Assembly: GCA_948146395.1 (NCBI GenBank)
Contig: OX411547.1
Coordinates: 61,816,566 to 61,880,565, forward strand
Direction: 5' to 3'
DNA length: 64,000 bases
Source: Fragum whitleyi
Taxonomy: Eukaryota; Mollusca; Bivalvia; Cardiida; Cardiidae
The position numbers and the translations under genes were made by a program. The notes beneath the pieces are model-generated. The model had not been told where the DNA came from and ran no database searches. It saw nothing but the letters and a program-made list of their open reading frames with translations. This document shows, piece after piece, positions 57,139 through 64,000 of this stretch; position 1 is the stretch's first letter; the number at the start of each line of letters is the position of its first letter.

Positions 57139-57317
57139 TTAATTCATAATTGAAGGTAGTGGACCTGTAATAGATCTGCAACGTTTCGGAAGTCGTGAAC
57201 TTTCATTAGGAAACCTTTGTTAACATTGTGAAAGATGTCAAGTTCTGAAATGTTGCGGAAATATTGCTGAAATTAAATTTTGAATTGTAATGAATTGCAG
57301 ACTTTCCAAAATTTTAG

Positions 57318-57611
57318 CCTAGCTGTTTTTGGAGAAAACCTGACATATTGCTATAGCCTTGGTGTTATTGTTGCTGTTGTTGTCAGCAAGCGAAAACTTT
57401 GACATTTTGTGATATCTCTGGTTCTACTGAAGGTGTTCTCTTGAATTTTGGTACACATGTCCACTTTCAAAAGAGCATCCTTGACTTAAGGATGATACCT
57501 CTATAAGAATTTTGTGCAAATTATGTCCCTTTTTCAATTTAGAGTATTATTTTTTTCCACTATTCAGCACCCAACAGCCAAGCGTAGGCACCCGTAGGCA
57601 GTGCTCTTGTT
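57318..57611. repeat. 'TAGCCTAGCTGTTTTTGGAGAAAACC' repeat, copy 3
   Basis: 'gatatctctggttctactga' to 'gtaggcacccgtaggcagtg' and 'ctcttgtt' as in 40870-41150. Confidence 0.75.
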
Positions 57612-57728
57612 ACCCACAGTAGGGTTTGAAGGGACGCAGGTTTTGTGTATCTGAGACTCAAAATTAAGTAGCCAGGACCCTCAAAACTGTGTGATGTGAG
57701 TCCCATAGACTCTCTGGGGTGTAACTTC

Positions 57729-57776
57729 AGGAAAGAATTGAAGACTGCTTTGAACAGTCTTCAATTCTTTCCTGAT
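57729..57776. repeat. Perfect short hairpin
   Basis: 'caggaaagaattgaagactg' pairs with 'cagtcttcaattctttcctg', centre 'ctttgaa'. If transcribed in the 3' UTR it would form a stable stem. Confidence 0.9.
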
Positions 57777-58833
57777 GTTGAACCCTAAATATTAATATAC
57801 TTATATCAATTTCTTAACCTTTAAGCAGGGAATAACTCTAAATCTGCAAAATACGTGTACAATGTTAGAGCCTAAAAGAAATAGTCTATACCTAAAGCAG
57901 GGACCCCCAAATTAAAAAAGGACCCCTAAGATCCTAAAGATGCAGTCCTGTGGACCCTGTTTTGTTAATGTCAGACTTAAAAGCCCTGCCACAATTACTA
58001 CATACTACAAATCTTTGAAGGCATATCTTAGTGTTATTTACCTGCCAAAGCTTTTTGTACAGCAGGAATATGCTTTAAATATGCTTTGAAAAGCATGAGA
58101 AGGGTTAAATGAATGTAAAATTTGATTGAATTTTTTAGCCAAAAAGGGTAAAAATTATTATATGCATGAAAAGATTCATTTTTACTTCAATCTGAATGTC
58201 CTAAAATTCAGTTTTCATAATCTAATCATTAAATAAATGTGTGATTAAACCAAAGCTTAGTAAATAGGGTATGATTTCTTCCAAACGTTGGAATCATCAA
58301 GACAATTCATTAAGTACAAACAACAAAGGATAATTAAAAAGTATGATAGTTCCTGTTAGAAAATCTACTTGCTTTTTACCAGAGGAAGGGATATGTGTAA
58401 TAAGGTAGAATGATAATGCTTTTAAAAATTATGATAATGCTTTTAAAAATTATGATAAAAACAAGAGATATATGGGACCAATGTTGTTAGACTAGTGCAA
58501 TCCTTCATTTTATTTAAATTTTTCTATGAACTTGTGGATCAACCCCTTGTTATTTTGCAATTATATAAAATGTGCAATATTAGATATACAATAAAGCAAT
58601 TAAAGTTAATGTGAATTAAAATGAATGAATTTTTAATACATTCTATTTTTGAGTTAATTTTATTGCTTTTCAATAAATTGCAATAGATCCTATTACCTGT
58701 ATTGTCAACTATACTATATATAGAACCTGTTACGAGATAGAGTGCTAGTTTCTTCTAGTAGAGTAAAACATGTATGAAGGGACCAGTTACAGAACCACCA
58801 AAACAGTTATTACTTAGTATACATTTTTTTATT

Positions 58834-59265
58834 AGCTCACTAAGCACATAGTGCCCAAGATAAGCTATTGTGATCGTACAATGTCCGTCGTCCATCGTCA
58901 GTCGTGCGACGTCCGGCGTCCACAATTTCTTCTCCATCTAAACCGTAGGGCCAATCTTGATGAAACTTGGCAGGGATGTTCCTTTGGTCAAGCTCTACCA
59001 AAGTTGTTCAAATATATTAAATCCACCCTTAACTATCCATTTACCCTTAATAAAAAGAGTGAAAAAGGGAAAATCTTCTTCTCTGAAACCAGAAGGCAGA
59101 CAGCTTTCATATTTGATATGCATCATCATCCAGTGGACATCTACCAAGTTAGTACATATCAAGACCCTGGGGTCATATTTGGGCTCAACCTGGGGGCAAC
59201 CTTTTTTACAGGGGTCAAAGAGACTCAGATGAACAATCTAGGACCATCATGGTCCTCTTGTATAT
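58834..59265. mobile_element. Short AGCTCACTAAGCACATAGTGC repeat
   Basis: Head 'tagctcactaagcacatagt', 'gtccgtcgtccatcg', body 'ccaatcttgatgaaacttgg', end 'accatcatggtcctcttgta'. Same superfamily as 30493 and 62516. Confidence 0.8.
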
Positions 59266-59335
59266 AAATTAGAAACATAATCTTTATTTGAATGTGTATG
59301 CGATTGCACATTTCTCAATAGAGTCATTATTCTAA

Positions 59336-59425
59336 AGAAATCCTATGTTGTTAAAATTCAACAGATCCGTCTCACTGAGACAATTCTTATGAGTTTTAAC
59401 AACAAAGGATTTCTTTAGAATAATG
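59336..59425. repeat. Palindrome 'ATTCTAAAGAAATCCTaTGTTGTTAAAA'
   Basis: 'attctaaagaaatcctatgt' / 'aaaggatttctttagaat'; inner 'gtctcactgagac' centre. Confidence 0.9.
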
Positions 59426-59544
59426 TCTACTTTTCAAGATATTTTGGTGTAAAGAAGAAAATTTTGAAAACAGTCAATTAATTATAATGGTCACTAAATA
59501 GACATGGTTGATCAAGCAAGATTGACTATAATTGAGCCTGTGTA

Positions 59545-59695
59545 GACCTATGTAAGATAGTAGCTGAAGGCTAGGAAAGGATGCGATGATTGTACTGGTG
59601 AGAGAAATACCAGGAATCCATTGTTAGGTGCTGCAGCCGCCACTATATAACTGAATAAATGTTGAAATCAATTTTAAACTCCATTCATTCAATCT
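59545..59695 (+). mobile_element. 5'-truncated SINE
   Basis: 'gacctatgtaagatagtagc', 'ctaggaaaggatgcgatg', 'gaatccattgttaggtgctg', and the tail 'ccattcattcaatc' in place of the usual CAAA repeats. Confidence 0.8.
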
Positions 59696-59756
59696 TTCTA
59701 GCACTATTAATCCTTCATAGATTATACAATTTAATCCCCTTCAAAGTATTGCAAAT

Positions 59757-59880
59757 TAAATTAGCTACATTTTATCACACATGAGAGAAATATTTGCAGC
59801 CAGTCTAGGGCTTGAACACCCGACCTCTCACTTACAAGGTTAGTAATCACAAGACTGAGCTAGCCTGTCTACCTACTTTG
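59757..59880 (-). mobile_element. SINE head, minus strand
   Basis: 'gggcttgaacacccgacctc' is a reversed B box and 'agactgagctagcctgtc' a reversed A box; 'cacacatgagagaaatattt' is the reversed body start. Confidence 0.65.
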
Positions 59881-59918
59881 TGTTGGTTCAACCTGCAGCA
59901 TCTAATGACCTTTTGATG

Positions 59919-59960
59919 CCCCCCCCCCCCCACACACACACACCTTCACACACACAGATT
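59919..59960. repeat. Poly-C followed by (CA)n
   Basis: 'gcccccccccccccacacac' and more CA units. Confidence 0.9.
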
Positions 59961-59984
59961 AAATGACAAAAGGGCTCATATGTA

Positions 59985-61320
59985 TGTATCAGTGTGTGTT
60001 CCATTTTGTTCAGAGCTTATCTATTACATTTATGGATAAACTTCAAAATAACTTGGCAAAGTTGTTCCCTTGATGACTTTTAGTGTTATGTGAAAGTTTG
60101 TTTGAATGAGCCAAAGGTCAAGGTTACTTTTGAAAGTTAAAGGGTCAGTATGTGTGCTGCTCTTTCCAGAGTAAATCATCTACATTTATTGAAAGACTTC
60201 AAATTATCTTGGCACATTTGTTCCCCTGAATGACTACTAGTGTCATGCAAAAAAATTGTTTAAATAAGGTCAAGGTCAAGATCACAGCTGAAGGTCAAAA
60301 GGTCAATGTGTATGTGTTCAATTCTTGACCAGAGTATGTCTTCTAAATTTATGGATAAAACTTCAAAATAAATTGGCATAGTTGTTTCCTTCCATGAAAA
60401 CAAGTGTCATGTGAAAAAGAAGTTTGAATAAGGTATTTTTGTCACTGCTTTATGTCAAAAGCTGTGTGTGTCCCCCATCCTTATCTGGTGGATATTTATA
60501 CCTCCCCCACACACCTACGAAGTAGACGGGGGTATATTGGTTTCACCATGTCTGTCCATCCGTCTGTCTGTTGGTAGGCCTTTTCGTTTCTGGATTCTAA
60601 CTTGAGAACCAAGCAACCTAGAATCACAAAACTTCATGCAAATGCTGCTTTTGACCCAAGGAGTGCCCTATTTTTTTTATTTTTTTTTTTGGGGGGGGGG
60701 GGGGAGTGGGTCACACAGGTCAAGGTCAGAGTCAATTATTATTAGGCCTTTTCATTTCCAGACTCTAAATTAAGAACCAAGTGACCTACAACTAAACAGA
60801 CATATAACTTGAATTCTCAATATATGTTACACACATAACCTGCTCTAAAAGCACTTATATTCTGACAAAGCCCTGGTGGGAATATTAGTCCGCTTTGCGA
60901 CCATTCTAGTTTCTATAGTTATTGAAGGATTTAAATATTACTTGGCACAGTTGTTTCCCTTAGAGTGCTAGTATTTCATACAAATATTGTTTTCATTAAG
61001 TCAAGGTCAACCCTGGTGGTCAAAAGATCACAGTGTATGTCCCACTCTTGTTTGGGGCATATCTTAAACTTCTACATTGATAGATTGATTTCAAATTAAC
61101 GTAGGACAGAAGTTCCCCTGTTTAGTACTAGTGAGATGTGAATTTTTTGTTTTAATACACCCAAAGTCAATGTCACTGCGCATACTCAAATGACAATTTT
61201 TACCTTGTCCAGAGCATGCCCTCCGTATTGACCATTGGATTTCAAAATAAATTAGCACAGGGGAACAAGGGTCAAGATCGCAGTCAAAGGTCAAGTTAGA
61301 AAAATGAATTTGTCTGAATC
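59985..61320. repeat. Diverged tandem repeat with 'TTTCAAAATAACTTGGCA...AAGGTCAAGGTCA' units
   Basis: 'cttcaaaataacttggcaaagttgtt' type phrases recur near 60050, 60190, 60360, 60930 and 61090, each followed by a 'caaggtcaa' stretch. Interrupted at about 60494-60900 by a 'cctcccccacacacctacga' ... 'gggggtatattgg' repeat containing a poly-G run at 60684-60703. No coding. Confidence 0.65.
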
Positions 61321-61473
61321 AAGCATAGCTTCTAGTAATGGCTGGATTTTAAAAAGAAATGATAGAGTGGGTAGTTCTTATTAATTACTGATGCGATGGG
61401 AAAAGTTTGCTTAATACACACAATGCCAAGCTCGTGAATAATGGTCAAATTTAAATTGTATATAGCTTATATC

Positions 61474-61548
61474 GATGGCTCAGTGTGAAACAGTTATAAC
61501 TGCCTATATGTCTATAGGCAGTTACAACTGTTTCGCGCTGAGCCATCC
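61474..61548. repeat. GATGGCTCAG hairpin, best preserved copy
   Basis: 'gatggctcagtgtgaaacag' pairs with 'ctgtttcgcgctgagccatc'; inner 'ttataactgcctata' with 'tataggcagttacaa'. 75 bp, almost perfect palindrome. Confidence 0.93.
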
Positions 61549-61703
61549 TAACATTAGAAAAAACTGGACAACTTAATCCATTTGGTGTGTGCTTCTGGTG
61601 TAATTATGTTGCTGATTACATTCAACATTAAGGTCATTGCCATTTTACGATTCAAACATCCCAGTAACAGTTTCGTTTTGAAGTCAATTAATTGACCTTG
61701 CGA

Positions 61704-61855
61704 GATTTTCAATGATTTATGTCATTTTGTATCAAAGAAGAATAAGAAAAAATATATTTACTTGAACTACAGTCCATCTGATTTTCAATGATTTATGTCA
61801 TTTTGTATCAAAGAAGAATAAGAAAAAATATATTTACTTGAACTACAGTTTGGTC
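61704..61855. repeat. Recent 76-bp tandem duplication
   Basis: 'gattttcaatgatttatgtc' through 'cttgaactacagt' occurs at 61704 and again at 61780 with no visible change. Confidence 0.93.
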
Positions 61856-61859
61856 CAAT

Positions 61860-62515
61860 TGCATAATACAAGTTTAGTGCAAATCTGGAGATTAACTATA
61901 TAAATGTAATGCAGGGTCAGACAGTAGGATTTATAGGGTCACCAATGTTTATGACAATTTGAATAAATATTAAATCATTTTATAATTCTGCATCGATAAG
62001 GCTGGTCCGGCCGTTTGTCGGTCTGTCTGCAAAACTGAACCAGAAGCCTATTGCCAATTACTTTAAGTCTATTTAAAATACTATACTTATTTTTGACATG
62101 GTGGATCTCACCGATACGCATCTGCTGATGTCCAGGGCAAGGTCAAACTTATGAAGATTTTTTTGTTTCTTGTACAATTCTGTTTCACGAACATATCTTG
62201 CCTTTTTTGTGGCTTATGTTATTCTTGAAAGGTACGAATTAGAAGGGAATTTATAAGTTTCACCATATCTTGCTCCCTGTACACCTGTACGTTTTCATAA
62301 ACACAACTCGAGAAACAATTGACATAAAATCATGAAACTATACAATTGCTACCCGTCACTCTAAGAATTGCCCATTAGGTGTAGTTAAAGGTTATGGCCA
62401 CAATTTCAGTTTTTCAAAAGCTGTTTCTTTGTCTCTAACTCATGAAGCGATAGCCCTAGAGCCATGAATCTTTGTACAATATTACCCATAACTCAAGGAA
62501 TAGGTCATGTTTTTA
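61860..62515. other. Intergenic sequence with a weak (GTCT)n repeat
   Basis: 'gtttgtcggtctgtctgcaaaactgaacc' (about 62014-62042) and 'tgtccagggcaaggtcaaac' mark one more decayed repeat. No coding is seen. Confidence 0.45.
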
Positions 62516-64000
62516 GCTCACCTGAGCACAAAGTGCTCAAGGTGAGCTATTGGGATCATAGAATGTCCGTCGTCCGTCGTGCGTCATCCACAATTTCTTT
62601 AAACATCTTCTCCTCCTAAACCAGTGGGCCAATCTTGATGAAACTTGGTAGGGATGTTCCTTGGATGTTCCTTGGGTCAAGCTCTACCAAAGTTGTTCAA
62701 ATAAATGAAATCCACCCTTAACAAAAAGGGTGAAAATATGAAAATCTTTAAAAATCTTCTTCTCTGAAACCAGAAGGCAGACAGCTTTCATATTTGGTAT
62801 GTAGCATCATCTAGTGGACCTCTACCAAGTTTGTACATATCAAGACCCTGGGGTCATATTTGGGCTTTGCCCAGGCCCATCCCTTTTTACATAGAATCAA
62901 AGAGCGAAAATCTTTAAAAATCTTCTTCTCTGTAACCAAATGGCAGACAGCTTAAATATACTCCTCAAAACTCCTAAGCGGCCACTTGCCTTTTTAGTAA
63001 TATGTAAAAAATGCCACACGGTATCATCCCATTTTTGCCTGAATAATGTAGCCAAATCATTTATGAAGTCGAAAAGAGAAAAATCAGTGTATAATTCAAC
63101 AAGAAATGTTTTAAAGTTAAACGAAAGTAGGAGTACCCTCGATTTCAAAGTTAACATTGGTGGGTGGGGTATTTTTGACATTTCTTGTTAGGATAATAAT
63201 TGTGTAGAAAGTTTTGGCATTTCTTATCAATTTTAGAAGTCCACAGGCGTTGTACCGCTGATTTAAGTACAAAAGATTGATAGGCTTTGCGTTTTTTAAG
63301 TATCGAAAAATTAAAATTTCTCTTAAAAGTGTCAATTTTGTGACTTTTGAATTTGAGGGTACATGCATTTAATTCCGTCTTAAGGACTTACTGGTGCATA
63401 CGTTTACAAAACAATTGGATAGGATGATGACTGAATGGCCATTCTTTCGAAAGACAAAGTTCACATTTCAAAATAAAAACGGAAAATGTGTGAAAAATCG
63501 TAAAAAGTACGGTGGCCGCTTAGAACTTTTGAGTAGTATATTTGGTGTGTAGCATCACCTAGTGGGCCTCTACCAAGTTTGTTCATATCAAGACCCTTGG
63601 GTCATATTTGGGCCTTGCACGGGTGCATCCCTTTATCTCTTATGAGACGAAGGGTAAAAAAATAAAAATCTTCAAAAATCTTCTTCTCTGAAACCAGAAA
63701 GCAGACAGCTTTCATATTTGGTATGTAGCATCATCTAGTGGACCTCAACCAAGTTTGTTCATATCAAGACCCTGGGGTCATGTTTGGGCTTTGCCTGTGC
63801 CCAACCCTTTTTACATAGAATCAAAGAGCGAAAATCTTTAAAAACCTTCTTCTCTGTAACCAGATGGAAGACAGCTTTAATATTTGGTGTGTAGAATCAC
63901 CTATTGGGCCTCTACCATGTATGTTCATATCAAGTCCCTTGGGTCATATTTGGGCTTTGCACGGGTGCATCCCTTTATCTCTTATGGGCAGGAAGGGTAA
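62516..64000. mobile_element. AGCTCACCTGAGC repeat running off the window end
   Basis: Head 'agctcacctgagcacaaagt' with 'gtccgtcgtccgtcgtgcgtc'. Units of about 210 bp with 'cagaaggcagacagctttca' recur near 62770, 63690 and 63855, with 'catatcaagaccctggggtc' near 62837 and 63763. Interrupted by a MITE at 62957-63538. The right end lies beyond 64000. Confidence 0.85.
62957..63538. mobile_element. 0.58-kb MITE with TACTCCTCAAAACTCCTAAGCGGCCAC inverted ends and TA duplication
   Basis: Left 'tactcctcaaaactcctaag' with 'cggccac'; right, reversed, 'tactactcaaaagttctaag' with 'cggccac'. Nearby units of the host repeat read 'cagctttaatatttggtgtg', so the insertion point can be seen, and TA is doubled as in Tc1/mariner-type events. 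Open frames inside on both strands are short and show no known domain. Confidence 0.88.

Larger units (their letters stand above)
57139..58833 (+). other. 3' UTR and downstream flank
   Basis: A partial AAGGTAGTGGAC hairpin MITE starts 13 bp after the stop (57152-57280). A third copy of the 23295/40870 repeat is at 57318-57611, and a short perfect hairpin 'aggaaagaattgaagactg' at 57729-57776. AATAAA occurs near 58232 and 58590; either could be the poly(A) signal, but I cannot choose. No further coding is seen. Confidence 0.5.

Noticed and set aside
55474..55652. Alternative acceptor 'ccccacag' at 55473 for the Thr-rich exon
   Set aside because: From the upstream phase it would read the tract as Asn/Tyr/Phe and not as Thr; the AG at 55463 gives the Thr frame and correct phase.
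58851..59267. 138-codon ORF downstream of the receptor gene
   Set aside because: It lies wholly in an AGCTCAC-type repeat and reads through its (GTCC)n head.
62897..63368. Overlapping ORFs on both strands near the window end
   Set aside because: They lie inside a TIR element; no transposase or other motif is visible.
1..64000. CRISPR arrays, operons, rRNA or bacterial signals
   Set aside because: None seen. The tandem repeats lack spacer structure, and the gene has spliceosomal introns.

Overview
This window is eukaryotic nuclear DNA. Short coding islands are bounded by GT/AG splice sites, introns run from about 0.2 to 8.8 kb, and the introns are full of small inverted-repeat elements, tRNA-derived SINEs and AGCTCAC-type repeats with (GTCC)n tracts. 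That repeat style, with a many-domain lectin receptor, suggests a bivalve mollusc. This is a judgement from sequence style, not a database match. There are no operons, bacterial signals or CRISPR arrays. One protein-coding gene dominates the window, on the + strand from before position 1822 to the stop at 57138. I reconstructed 29 coding exons (4160 nt, 1385 codons plus stop) whose splice phases agree at every junction. The product is the C-terminal part of a type I membrane receptor of the mannose-receptor style: eight C-type lectin-like domains (CTLDs), Thr-rich linkers, one transmembrane helix and a 38-residue cytoplasmic tail with an FDNALF motif. The signal peptide and any N-terminal domains lie upstream of the window.

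Layout: 1-1821 upstream intron and repeats; 1822-3515 CTLD1; 3850-3897 linker; 6631-18692 CTLD2; 18576-25028 CTLD3; 24823-38076 CTLD4; 40126-40182 linker; 40628-45555 CTLD5; 45421-48245 CTLD6; 50645-51663 CTLD7; 53263-54394 CTLD8; 55464-55652 mucin-like linker; 56933-57138 transmembrane and tail exon. From 57139 to 64000 there is only 3' UTR or flanking DNA and repeats.

The most striking feature is in CTLD2. Two exons (7932-8073 and 13812-13921) encode two tandem ShK (SXC) six-cysteine modules and splice in frame between the two halves of the CTLD, just before the WIG strand. The first cysteine of the second module lies at the end of the first exon, so the modules are complete only when both exons are joined. 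The pair is phase-symmetric (1 to 1) as a unit but not singly, so both exons can only be included or skipped together. Other exon-level oddities are a 101-bp tandem array made from the end of a CTLD2 exon with its splice donor, a decayed copy of the CTLD1 first exon, and a partial tandem copy of the last CTLD7 exon. CTLD1 and CTLD4 keep EPN plus WND sugar/Ca2+ motifs and CTLD5 has QPN; CTLD3, 7 and 8 have lost them, so only some domains probably bind sugar.

Mobile DNA includes a 5'-truncated non-LTR retrotransposon (21535-22796) inside a MITE, a SINE with a clear 13-bp target duplication, a TTAA-flanked piggyBac-like MITE, several TIR elements of 0.6-4 kb and at least eight families of 75-300 bp palindromic elements.
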